From the NCBI GenBank assembly GCA_034004685.1, contig JAVEWG010000003.1, forward strand, positions 1-64,000: DNA of 64,000 bases, written 5' to 3'. Origin of the DNA: JAEUNX01 sp034004685. GTDB taxonomy: Bacteria > Pseudomonadota > Gammaproteobacteria > Burkholderiales > Rhodocyclaceae. Under the pieces are notes generated by a model. It searched no databases and was not told the DNA's origin. It saw nothing but the letters and a program-made list of their open reading frames with translations. A program made the translations under genes and the position numbers. Position 1 is the stretch's first letter. Every line of letters starts with the position of its first letter. Below, in pieces: positions 7,220 to 15,462 of this stretch.

Positions 7220-8938
7220 ATGAATCTCTCTCGTGATGATCGTGCCCCGGCCAGCCTGCCGACGCGCCTGCTCGGCGGAGCGGGGCCATTCTGGCTGATC
7301 GGCGCGGTCTGCATGGTGCTGTTGGTAGGATTGTGGGGGGGCATTCGCCATCAAGTGGGGCAGGACTTGCGGCTGGCGGAAGACTCCATCCGGCGAGATA
7401 CGCGCAATTTGGCCCGGGCCTTCGAGGAACATACGGTGCGCACCCTTGCGAGCGCTGATCAGACGGTGCTGTTCCTCAAGTATCAATATGAAAAAATTGG
7501 AGAAAAGGTAGATATCGCTGATTACCTCCAAGTGGGCATGGTTTCCAGCAACCTGCTCAATCAGCTTGGCGTGATTGATGAACATGGGATCTACGCCCTC
7601 TCCAGCCTTCCCAACCACAAGCCCCTGGATTTGTCCGATCGGGAGCATTTCCGGTTTCATGTGGCCCAGGATACCGGCCGGTTGTTCGTCAGCAAACCTG
7701 TCCTGGGCAGGGCTTCGGGCAAGTGGTCATTGCAGTTGACCCGCCGGATCAACAAGCCGGACGGCCGCTTTGACGGGGTGGTGGTGAGCTCGGTGGATCC
7801 GTTTTATTTCACCACTTTCTACAGTGAGGTCGCCCTCGGGCGGGATGGCGTGGTGACCCTGCTGGGCCAGGATGGGGTCACGCGGGCGCGACGAGCCGGT
7901 GGCAAGAACGATTTTGGCCAGGACGTTTCCGGTTCGGGCAGCTTTGCCCGGCTCACCACCGAGGAGAGTGGCTTTTATCGGGATGAGAGCATCCTGGATG
8001 GGGTCTCCCGCTATTACAGCTTTCGCAGGCTGAAGGATTACCCCCTGGTGGTGGTGGTCGGGGTGGGGGAGGCTGAAGCCCTGGCCGGTTATCGTGCGCG
8101 GAAGGAGGGGTATCTGGCTTTTGGGGGGGCCATGACCATGGTGACCCTCGGATTCGCGGCCCTTGCCGTCTATCTGCTGCATCGCCAACGGCAGGTTTCC
8201 GTGCGCCTGCGGGCAAGCCAGGCCCAGGCCGAGTCGGCCAATCGGCTCAAATCCGAGTTTCTTGCCTCCATGTCCCATGAATTGCGGACCCCCATCAACG
8301 GCATCATGGGTTACGCTGAATACATCAGGGACGCGTCTTCGGATGCCCTCCTGGGCCAGTTTGCCGATGTGATCCACGGTTCCAGCAAGCAGCTCCTGCG
8401 CCTGGTGAACTCGATCCTTGACCTGGCCAAGATCGAGGCTGGGCGGATGAGCCTTGATCCGGCGGCGGTACTTTTGGGCGCCCTGATCCAGGAGGTTTAT
8501 GAAGCCTATCGGGGGGCGGCGGATGCCAAGGGGCTCCTGCTGGAATGCGAACTTGTCGGAGAGCTGCCGGAGTTCGTGTATTGCGATCGGCTACGGGTCA
8601 GGCAGGTGCTCGAAAATTTGATGGAGAACGCGATCAAATTCACCGACCAGGGTTTTGTCCGTTTAAGGGCCTGGCAGGAAGGGAGCAATCTTTGGATTGG
8701 CGTGCGGGATAGCGGGCCGGGAATTCCTGGAGCCATGCAGGGGGTGATCTTCGAACGCTTTCAGCAACTGGAGGCGTTCGAAACCCGCTCCCGGGAAGGC
8801 GCGGGCCTGGGATTGGCCCTGTCAAGCGAGCTGGTGGCCTTGATGGGGGGAAGCATGGTTCTGGAGTCCGCCCCGGGCCAGGGAAGTGAATTCCGCGTCA
8901 GCTTACCGGCGCTGATGGAGATGGATGGAAGGCAATGA
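7220..8938 (+). CDS. Membrane sensor histidine kinase with periplasmic dCache-like domain
   Basis: From ATG 7220 the product has 572 residues; an upstream in-frame ATG at 7139 would add 27. A membrane segment (residues about 20-42) leads to a periplasmic domain of roughly 250 residues with dCache character (FVSKPVLGRASGKWSLQLTRRI, SVDPFYFTTFY). A second membrane segment follows at about 298-322. The cytoplasmic part holds a HisKA domain with the phospho-accepting His near 353 in SHELRTPINGIMGY and an ATPase domain with the N, G1 and G2 boxes (LENLMENAIKFTD, DSGPGIPG, GAGLGLALS). Its ligand is unknown. It overlaps the response regulator gene by four bases. It interrupts a block of opposite-strand carbon metabolism genes. 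Confidence 0.88.
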   Translation: MNLSRDDRAPASLPTRLLGGAGPFWLIGAVCMVLLVGLWGGIRHQVGQDLRLAEDSIRRDTRNLARAFEEHTVRTLASADQTVLFLKYQYEKIGEKVDIADYLQVGMVSSNLLNQLGVIDEHGIYALSSLPNHKPLDLSDREHFRFHVAQDTGRLFVSKPVLGRASGKWSLQLTRRINKPDGRFDGVVVSSVDPFYFTTFYSEVALGRDGVVTLLGQDGVTRARRAGGKNDFGQDVSGSGSFARLTTEESGFYRDESILDGVSRYYSFRRLKDYPLVVVVGVGEAEALAGYRARKEGYLAFGGAMTMVTLGFAALAVYLLHRQRQVSVRLRASQAQAESANRLKSEFLASMSHELRTPINGIMGYAEYIRDASSDALLGQFADVIHGSSKQLLRLVNSILDLAKIEAGRMSLDPAAVLLGALIQEVYEAYRGAADAKGLLLECELVGELPEFVYCDRLRVRQVLENLMENAIKFTDQGFVRLRAWQEGSNLWIGVRDSGPGIPGAMQGVIFERFQQLEAFETRSREGAGLGLALSSELVALMGGSMVLESAPGQGSEFRVSLPALMEMDGRQ

Positions 8939-9291
8939 AGATTTTGGTGGTGGACGACAATCGCATTAACCGGCTGCTGCCCATGACCTTGCTGCGCCAG
9001 GCAGGCTGCGAGGTGGCGGAATGTGAGGACGGAGAGGAAGCCCTGAGGGTGCTGGCGGCGGAAGCCTTTGATCTGGTGCTGCTGGATATCGGGATGCCCG
9101 GCATGAGTGGCACCGAGGTCTGCCGTGTGCTGCGGACCCGCCCCGAGGGTGCCGCCTTGCGGATCATCGCCTATACCGCCCACGCCTTGCCCTCGGAAAC
9201 CGAGACCATCATGACGGCCGGATTCGATGGTTTGTTGATCAAGCCCATCGACCGGAAAACCCTGCTGCGGGCGGTGGGGCTGGAGGCCTGA
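8935..9291 (+). CDS. Single-domain response regulator (REC only)
   Basis: The 118-residue product is a bare receiver domain: acidic pocket VVDDN near the start, phosphorylated Asp51 in LLDIGMPG, the switch Thr in IAYTAHA, and the conserved Lys in LIKPID. There is no output domain, so it probably acts by protein contact, or passes phosphate onward like the CheY/Spo0F and hybrid-kinase receivers. The ATGA overlap with the preceding kinase shows that the two are translated together and are very probably partners. Nothing in the sequence reveals the target. Confidence 0.9.
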   Translation: MKILVVDDNRINRLLPMTLLRQAGCEVAECEDGEEALRVLAAEAFDLVLLDIGMPGMSGTEVCRVLRTRPEGAALRIIAYTAHALPSETETIMTAGFDGLLIKPIDRKTLLRAVGLEA

Positions 9292-9312
9292 GTCCCCGCC
9301 CGCCAGGGCGAT

Positions 9313-10761
9313 TCAGTGCTGGGCGTGCTGGGGCGCCGGTTGTTCCCCCACCCGCACGATCTTCAGGGTGTTGGTGCCGCCGGAGGCGCCGATGGGTTCG
9401 CCGATGGTGAGCACGATCAGGTCGCCATATTCCACCACCCCCTGGTCCAGCAGGATCTGTTCGGCCTCCCACAGGAGCACGTCCCGGTCTTGGTGGGTCT
9501 GAGACATGAGCAGGGGGTAGACCTCCCGGTAGAGGGTCATCTGATTGCGGGCGGCCAGTTCCGGGGTGAGGGCGTAGACCGGCACGCCGCTGTTGAGGCG
9601 GCTCATCCACAGGGCCGTGGAGCCGGTCTGGGTGAGGGCGGCGATGGCCTTGACCTTGAGGTGATAGGCCGTCCAGATGGCCGCATTGGCAATGGACTGG
9701 TCGATGCGGGTGAACACCCGGTTGAGGATGTCCCGATCGAGGGTGAACTCGGTGGATTTCTCCGCCTCCAGGCAGACCCGGCTCATGGCCTCCACCACCT
9801 CCACCGGAAACTGGCCGGCGGCGGTTTCGGCCGAGAGCATCACCGCGTCGGTGCCGTCCAGCACCGCGTTGGCCACGTCGGAGACTTCCGCCCGGGTGGG
9901 CACCGGGCTGCTGATCATGGATTCCATCATCTGGGTGGCGGTGATGGTGAGCTTGTTCTTGTCCCGGGCGGCGCGGATCATCTTTTTCTGCAGGGCCGGC
10001 ACCGCCGCGTCCCCCACCTCAACGGCCAAGTCGCCCCGGGCCACCATGATGCCGTCGGAGGCTTCCAGGATTTCATCCAGGTTGGCCACCGCCTCGGTGC
10101 GTTCGATCTTGGCGATCAGCAGGGCGTCGCCCCCGGCGGCCCGCATCAGCTGGCGGGCCATGTACATGTCGGCGGCGCTCTTGGGAAAGGACACCGCCAC
10201 GAAATCCACGCCGATCTGGGCGGCGGTCTTGATGTCGTCCATGTCCTTGGCGGTCAGGGCCGGGGCGGTCAGGCCGCCGCCCTGGCGGTTGATCCCCTTG
10301 TTGTTGGAGAGTTCGCCCCCGACCCGCACCCGGGTGTGGATCTCATGGCCCATCAGGCGCTCCACATCCAGTTTGAGGCGGCCGTCGTCCAGCAGCAGGA
10401 TGTCCCCCGGCTTGACGTCCTTGGGGAGATCCTTGTAATCGAGCCCTACCCGGCTCTGATTGCCCAGGGTGCAGGTGGCATCCAGGATAAAGGGGTCGCC
10501 CTTGGCCAGGAGGATCTTGCCCTGCTCGAATTTGCCCACCCGGATCTTGGGGCCCTGGAGATCCGCCAGAATGCCCACCGGCCGGCCAGCCCGGGCGGAG
10601 GCCTCGCGGATGCCCCCGGCCCGGGCGATGTGGTCCTCGGCGGTGCCGTGGGAGAAGTTCATCCGGACCACGTCGACCCCGGCGTGGACCATTTTTTCCA
10701 GGGTGGCCAGGTCCGAGGAGGCGGGGCCGAGGGTGGCGACGATCTTGGTGTGGCGGGGCAT
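9313..10761 (-). CDS. pyk: Pyruvate kinase
   Basis: The 482-residue product converts phosphoenolpyruvate and ADP to pyruvate and ATP. The start MPRHTKIVATLGPASS is standard for the family and is preceded by GGAG, so it is preferred over a longer frame. Further motifs are VVRMNFSHG, the catalytic KIERTEAVANLDEI signature with its active-site Lys, MVARGDLAVE, and the TATQMMESMI block. It lies convergent to the response regulator gene with about 20 bases between, and downstream of an amine oxidase gene on the same strand. It is the exit point of the carbon block. Confidence 0.96.
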   Translation of the reverse strand: MPRHTKIVATLGPASSDLATLEKMVHAGVDVVRMNFSHGTAEDHIARAGGIREASARAGRPVGILADLQGPKIRVGKFEQGKILLAKGDPFILDATCTLGNQSRVGLDYKDLPKDVKPGDILLLDDGRLKLDVERLMGHEIHTRVRVGGELSNNKGINRQGGGLTAPALTAKDMDDIKTAAQIGVDFVAVSFPKSAADMYMARQLMRAAGGDALLIAKIERTEAVANLDEILEASDGIMVARGDLAVEVGDAAVPALQKKMIRAARDKNKLTITATQMMESMISSPVPTRAEVSDVANAVLDGTDAVMLSAETAAGQFPVEVVEAMSRVCLEAEKSTEFTLDRDILNRVFTRIDQSIANAAIWTAYHLKVKAIAALTQTGSTALWMSRLNSGVPVYALTPELAARNQMTLYREVYPLLMSQTHQDRDVLLWEAEQILLDQGVVEYGDLIVLTIGEPIGASGGTNTLKIVRVGEQPAPQHAQH

Positions 10762-10865
10762 GCTTACTCCGGGACAGGGGGAATCAACCCCTGATTGTAG
10801 CCGGGGTGGTGGGGTCATGCCTTATGGCTGGGATGACAAACCTCCTGGGCCAACGGGCGCAGGCC

Positions 10866-11999
10866 CTAAGCCTGGCCCAGTGGGGCGTCCTGAGCCCCGG
10901 GCGGGGAGGGCTGCGCCGTGTCGGCCGCCAGTTGGCTGAGCAGGCGGCCGGCAGCTTCCAGGGCGCCTTCCATGTAGCCGCCGCCGTAGCGGGCGGTTTC
11001 CGTACCGCCAAAAAGCAGACGACCGCTCCAGTGGGGCGCCACCAGCAGCGGATCGCCGTAGCGGGGCGTCGTGGCGGGCAGGCTGCGGTCCAGGGTAGAG
11101 CAGGTGAACGCCTCGCTGGCCCAGTCCTGGTAGTGCTTTTCGTCCCGCTGGGCCTCCGGGCCGAAGAGTTGCACCATCTGGCTGCGGACCAGCATGGGCA
11201 GGCCCGCCCGGAAGGCTTCCCGGGTTGCCGGCGGCAGGGCCAGGAAGCCCCCCAGGGCGGCACGGCGAGACTGGCTGTCGCTGGCGTCGAACACCTCCCC
11301 CAGCACTGCTTGGGGGTGATCCGCCAGGGCGTTGCCCGCCAGCCCCGCATCCCGCCAGAACGCCCGTTCATAGCCCATCACCACCTTGGCTTGCTGGGCC
11401 ATCCAGGTGGGGGCCTGGCGCAGAGCCTCCTTCAGCCCTTCCGCAAGCTCTGGCGAAAAGCTCAGGCGCTCGGCCACCAAACGGGGCGGCAGGGCCAGCA
11501 CCAGGCGGCGGGCCTGGACCTCCCGGGGCTCGCCATGATGGCGCAAGGTAATCCGCAGGTGGTCGCCCCGGTCTTCCACCGCCGTGGCAATCCAGGAAAG
11601 GTGGAGCCGCGAGGGGTCGATCCGGCTGGCCAGGGCGCTGACCAGGGCGCCGGCGCCCCCCTCGATCCGGAACGCCCCGCCATGGAGGCTCTCCACGTGG
11701 AGGGGCTTGGGGCGGCTATTGGGGTCGGAAAGATGGAGAACCGTGCCACTTTCCGATTGGGGAAAGGCGGACAGAGCCAGGTCATCCACCAGGCGGGCGA
11801 CCCGGGGATGGATCTGGGGCCAGAACCAGGCGGGCCCCAGGTCCACGGCCATCCGGGCGGTTTCGCAGCTCACCGATAGAATCCGGCCCCCCAGGCGATC
11901 CCGGGCCTCGAATAGGGCGAATTCCGTCTTGCGGGCCTGGAGTTGGGTGGCCAGGGCCAGGCCGCACAGGCCGCCGCCAATGATTGCTACATCCAGCAT
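10866..11999 (-). CDS. Flavin-containing amine oxidase family oxidoreductase
   Basis: The 377-residue product starts with an FAD-binding Rossmann motif (VAIIGGGLCGLALA), followed by FEARDRLGGRI, and ends with LFGGTETARYGGGYMEGALEAAGR, the two FAD contacts typical of the monoamine oxidase family. No signal peptide is seen, so it is probably cytoplasmic. The substrate cannot be predicted; the family includes amine oxidases, protoporphyrinogen oxidase and phytoene desaturase relatives. The start at 11999 follows a GGGGGA ribosome site; a longer frame exists but has no support. It follows alkB closely (115 bases) on the same strand. Confidence 0.8.
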   Translation of the reverse strand: MLDVAIIGGGLCGLALATQLQARKTEFALFEARDRLGGRILSVSCETARMAVDLGPAWFWPQIHPRVARLVDDLALSAFPQSESGTVLHLSDPNSRPKPLHVESLHGGAFRIEGGAGALVSALASRIDPSRLHLSWIATAVEDRGDHLRITLRHHGEPREVQARRLVLALPPRLVAERLSFSPELAEGLKEALRQAPTWMAQQAKVVMGYERAFWRDAGLAGNALADHPQAVLGEVFDASDSQSRRAALGGFLALPPATREAFRAGLPMLVRSQMVQLFGPEAQRDEKHYQDWASEAFTCSTLDRSLPATTPRYGDPLLVAPHWSGRLLFGGTETARYGGGYMEGALEAAGRLLSQLAADTAQPSPPGAQDAPLGQA

Positions 12000-12114
12000 G
12001 ATTGAATTCCCCCGTGGTGAAGCAGGGCTGGGGCGTCCGACCATGGGGCCGGTCCCGTGCATGACATGGTGCTTGGACAGCTCCACCGTGCCATCGTTGC
12101 CCGGGGCGCCTTCC

Positions 12115-12699
12115 TCATGATCCAAGCACCTGGCGGAAGGTCAGGTTGAGCCGCGGGCTGTGGATGGCCGGGTCGCTCAGGATCGCGTGTTCGAAATCCC
12201 GCTGGAAGGGCGCCACCATCAGCAGCAGGGTGCCGGCGGGAAGCTGGGTGGCGCCGCTGGAACTGGGGTCCCCCCGCCGTCGCCAGGAGAACACCCGGGT
12301 CGCCCCCAGGCTGAGGGAAGCAATGGCCGGGGCGGGGCCCAGGTCTGGCTCGTCGTCGGCGTGCCAGCCCACGCAATCCTGGCCATTCCGGTAGTAGTTG
12401 GCCAGCACGGCGTTGAAAGCCATGGCGCAGGCGTCTTCGATCCTTAGGCGCAGGGCCTGGAGGGCCGGAGTCCATGGCCGGGAGTTGTGGAGCTGGCGGG
12501 CGTAGCGGTATTCCACCCCGGGGTCGGCGTGCCAGGCTTGCAATCGGGGCAGGGGAAAGCGCCGGCCAAAGGCTTCGAAGGTGCCGTTGTTCCAAAGGAG
12601 TTCGGATTGGAGTCGATCCAGACAGTCCTCGGCTTCCCCGGGGGTCAGGAGGGATGTCCGGCGCAGAAGGGGGGCGCCCGGGATCGCCTGCCAGTTCAT
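12115..12699 (-). CDS. AlkB-like Fe(II)/2-oxoglutarate dioxygenase
   Basis: The 194-residue product has the full AlkB-type active site: iron ligands His113 and Asp115 in WHADDE and His171 in DFEHAI, and the 2-oxoglutarate-binding pair Arg183/Arg189 in SPRLNLTFR. Such enzymes remove methyl groups from alkylated DNA or RNA bases by oxidation. The short length and the NYYRNGQDCVGWHADDE block resemble ALKBH2/3-type proteins more than E. coli AlkB. A repair role is therefore likely, but it is inferred. It is paired with a flavin amine oxidase gene downstream. Confidence 0.87.
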   Translation of the reverse strand: MNWQAIPGAPLLRRTSLLTPGEAEDCLDRLQSELLWNNGTFEAFGRRFPLPRLQAWHADPGVEYRYARQLHNSRPWTPALQALRLRIEDACAMAFNAVLANYYRNGQDCVGWHADDEPDLGPAPAIASLSLGATRVFSWRRRGDPSSSGATQLPAGTLLLMVAPFQRDFEHAILSDPAIHSPRLNLTFRQVLGS

Positions 12700-13108
12700 G
12701 GGCGCCCCCTTGTCTCAAGCCGCCCCATCCCTGTGGAGGGTTCCCGGCCGGAGGGTTTCCACGAGGAAGGGCAATGGTCGTGGCAGATTGCTGGTGGAGT
12801 GGTGCCCGACGGGACGGTTCCCCGCCACGGGTGTTGAAGCTCAGGTGTCATCATGGAGTCTCCCGCAGGACAGGCAAGCAAGCTGGGTGCCATTGGGGCA
12901 AGGGCCCGGCGATGGAGGCAATGGCGGGTGGCCTGGGGCGTTGGATGGCGCCAAAGCGCCAGCCTGGGTCGGCTTTGCGCCATGACGGGAAGCCGGGATG
13001 GCCTTGGGGCGGTACACCAAGGGCGCACCAGGCCGGGGTATAGCCCTGCCCCGATGCCCTCGGAATGCGTCCACCTGGGTGCCCAGGCATGGGCTTTCCG
13101 GGCGGGCG
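12700..13108. other. Intergenic region of about 400 bases without a supported gene; possible dispersed repeat
   Basis: Several short frames cross this stretch but none has a ribosome site plus recognisable protein character. The right half (about 12930-13105) holds short hairpins, such as GGCGC-CAAA-GCGCC near 12948, and low-complexity Pro/Ala-rich translations in several frames. This looks like an intergenic repeat rather than a gene. The promoter of alkB should lie at the left end. Confidence 0.4.
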
Positions 13109-13134
13109 CAAAAAAGGCGACCCGTGGGTCGCCT
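13109..13134 (-). terminator. Intrinsic terminator after pgk
   Basis: On the minus strand the stem AGGCGACC/GGTCGCCT closes a four-base loop and is followed by a run of six Ts. It sits about 23 bases beyond the pgk stop codon and would end the transcript carrying gap, epd and pgk. Confidence 0.85.
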
Positions 13135-13156
13135 GAGGGTGAGCCTTGAGCCGGAA

Positions 13157-14341
13157 CTACTCGGCGAAGCGGGTTTCCAGGGCCGCGATGGCGGGCAGGG
13201 TCTTGCCTTCCAGAAACTCCAGGAAGGCGCCGCCGCCGGTGGAGATGTAGCCCACGTCATCAGCGATGTGGAACTTGGCGATGGCCGCCAGGGTGTCGCC
13301 GCCGCCGGCGATGGAGAAGGCTTCGGAATGGGCGATGGCCGAAGCCATCATCTTGGTGCCGCCGGCGAACTGGGGCAGCTCGAAGACCCCCACCGGGCCG
13401 TTCCAGACGATGGTGCCAGCGTGGGCGATGATGTCGGCCAGCTTGGCGGAGGATTTGGGTCCGATGTCCAGGATGCGGTCATGGGGGCTCACCTCATCCA
13501 CCGAAATCTTGTTGGCCCGGGCCAGGGCGGAGACTTCGTCGGCTACCACCACGTCGGTGGGCAGGGGTACTTCCGCGCCCCGGGCCTTCATGATGTCCAT
13601 CACATGCTGGGCTTCCCGCACCATCTCGGGTTCCGCCAGGGATTCGCCGATGCGCTTGCCGGCGGCCAGCAGGAAGGTGTTGGCGATGCCGCCCCCCACG
13701 ATGAGCTGGTCCACCTTCTCCGCCAGGGTCTTGAGGATGGTGAGTTTGGTGGAAACCTTGGAGCCGCCCACGATGGCCACCAGGGGGCGGGCCGGTTCAT
13801 GCAGGGCCTTGCCCAGGGCGTCGATCTCGGCGCCCATCAGGATGCCGGCGCAGGCCACCGGGGCGAAGCGGGCGATGCCGTGGGTGGTGGCCTCGGCCCG
13901 GTGGGCGGTGCCGAAGGCGTCGTTCACGTACACATCGCAGAGGGCCGCCATTTTCCGGGCTAGCTCCTCGTTGTCTTTTTTCTCTCCCTTGTTACAGCGG
14001 CAGTTTTCCAGTAGCACCACCTGGCCGGGCTCCACGCTGAAACCCCCGTCCACCCAGTCGGTGACGAGCTTCACCGGCTTGTGGAGGAGTTGGCCCAGGC
14101 GCACCGCCACCGGGGCCAGGGTGTCGTCGGGGCCCACTTCCCCTTCGGTGGGGCGGCCCAGGTGGGAGGTGACCATCACCGCCGCTCCGTTGTCCAGGCA
14201 GTACTGGATGGAGGGGATGGAGGCGCGGATGCGGGTGTCTTCGGTGATGTTGCCGGCTTCATCCTGGGGCACGTTGAGGTCGGCGCGGATGAATACCTTC
14301 TTGCCGCGGACGTCCTGGTCGGTGAGTTTGCGTACTTTCAT
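13157..14341 (-). CDS. pgk: Phosphoglycerate kinase
   Basis: The 394-residue product transfers phosphate between 1,3-bisphosphoglycerate and ADP in glycolysis, and runs in reverse in the Calvin cycle and gluconeogenesis. Diagnostic segments are VFIRADLNVPQ, VMVTSHLGRPTEG, VYVNDAFGTAHRAEATTHG, GGSKVSTKL and the nucleotide-binding GPVGVFE with GGGDTLAA. The start at MKVRKLTDQD is preferred over a five-codon longer frame, with GGAG upstream. It is the last gene of the gap-epd-pgk run, ending at a terminator. Confidence 0.97.
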   Translation of the reverse strand: MKVRKLTDQDVRGKKVFIRADLNVPQDEAGNITEDTRIRASIPSIQYCLDNGAAVMVTSHLGRPTEGEVGPDDTLAPVAVRLGQLLHKPVKLVTDWVDGGFSVEPGQVVLLENCRCNKGEKKDNEELARKMAALCDVYVNDAFGTAHRAEATTHGIARFAPVACAGILMGAEIDALGKALHEPARPLVAIVGGSKVSTKLTILKTLAEKVDQLIVGGGIANTFLLAAGKRIGESLAEPEMVREAQHVMDIMKARGAEVPLPTDVVVADEVSALARANKISVDEVSPHDRILDIGPKSSAKLADIIAHAGTIVWNGPVGVFELPQFAGGTKMMASAIAHSEAFSIAGGGDTLAAIAKFHIADDVGYISTGGGAFLEFLEGKTLPAIAALETRFAE

Positions 14342-14376
14342 GGGATGGGTCTCCACAAAGGGTCAGGTCGAATTCT

Positions 14377-15420
14377 CTAGCCCAGCCAATGGCGGGTGAC
14401 GTCCACCATGCGGTTGGCGAAGCCCCATTCGTTGTCGAACCAGATCATCAGGTTGGCCAGGCGCGGGCTCCCGACATGGGTCTGGCCGGCGTCCACGATG
14501 GCCGAGTGGGGGTCATGGTTGAAGTCTACGGAGGCGTGGGGCTCGTGGGAGCAGGCCAGCAGGCCCTGGAGTGGGCCGTTGGCGGCATCGCAGAGGAGGG
14601 CGTTGAGCTGGGCGGCCGTCACGTCCCGGGTGGTTTGCAGCACCAGGTCGATGGCCGAAACATTGAGGGTGGGCACCCGGATTGCCTTGGCATGCACACG
14701 CCCGGCCAGCTGGGGCAACAGGCGTTCCACCCCCCGGGCCAGTCCGGTGGACACTGGGATGATGGACTGCATGGCCGAACGGGTACGGCGCAGGTCGGCG
14801 TGGTGATAGCCATCGATCAGCGGTTGGTCGTTCATCACCGAGTGCAGCGTGGTGAGCAGGGCCTGTTCGATGCCCACCTGTTCATGGATCAGCTTGAGTA
14901 CCGGCACCACGGCGTTGGTGGTGCAGGAGGCGTTGGAGACGATGCGCTCATGGCCCCCCAGGGTGTCCTGGTTGATGCCGAAGACGATGGTGGCGTCCAC
15001 ATCCTCGGCGCTGTTGGCCGGGTGGGACAGGAGCACCCGGGGGCAGCCGGCCTTGATGAAGCGTCCCAGCTCGTCCCGCTGGCTGTAGCGGCCGGAGCAC
15101 TCGATCAGCAGGTCGATGTCCAGGGCGCGCCAGTCCACGGCTTCCGGGGTGTCTGCGTGGCTAACGGCGATGGCGTGACCATTGATCAGCAGGCCGGATT
15201 CGGTTTGCGCCACGCTGCCGGGAAAGCGACCGTGGGTGGAATCGAAACGGGTCAGGTAGGTGATGCTGGGCAGGTCCGCCGGCTCGTTGATGGCCACCAC
15301 CTGGTAGTGGTCCCGCCAGGGGGATTCGTGAAGTGCGCGCAAAAAGCAGCGACCGATGCGGCCATAGCCGTTGATCGCGAGGCGCCGGGGGCGGGAGAGT
15401 GGGGAGGAGGGCGTCACCAA
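14377..15420 (-). CDS. epd: Erythrose-4-phosphate dehydrogenase (GAPDH-like)
   Basis: The 347-residue product is a GAPDH paralogue with the NAD-binding AINGYGRIGRCFLRAL motif and catalytic Cys in SNASCTTNAVVPV. Features that favour E4P dehydrogenase over GAPDH are VDFNHDPHSAIVD, HSVMNDQPLIDGYHHADLRRTRSA and VAINEPADLPSITYLTRFDSTHGRF, all close to Epd. Epd oxidises erythrose-4-phosphate to 4-phosphoerythronate, the first step of DXP-dependent pyridoxal phosphate synthesis; PdxA of the same route is encoded near 59 kb. It lies between gap and pgk with gaps of about 40 bases. The start is TTG 15420 or GTG 15417. A second gluconeogenic GAPDH is the alternative reading. Confidence 0.8.
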   Translation of the reverse strand: MVTPSSPLSRPRRLAINGYGRIGRCFLRALHESPWRDHYQVVAINEPADLPSITYLTRFDSTHGRFPGSVAQTESGLLINGHAIAVSHADTPEAVDWRALDIDLLIECSGRYSQRDELGRFIKAGCPRVLLSHPANSAEDVDATIVFGINQDTLGGHERIVSNASCTTNAVVPVLKLIHEQVGIEQALLTTLHSVMNDQPLIDGYHHADLRRTRSAMQSIIPVSTGLARGVERLLPQLAGRVHAKAIRVPTLNVSAIDLVLQTTRDVTAAQLNALLCDAANGPLQGLLACSHEPHASVDFNHDPHSAIVDAGQTHVGSPRLANLMIWFDNEWGFANRMVDVTRHWLG

Positions 15421-15462
15421 ATCAAAGGGGCGGGGGAGTTTGACTCCCGCCGCCCCGGATCA

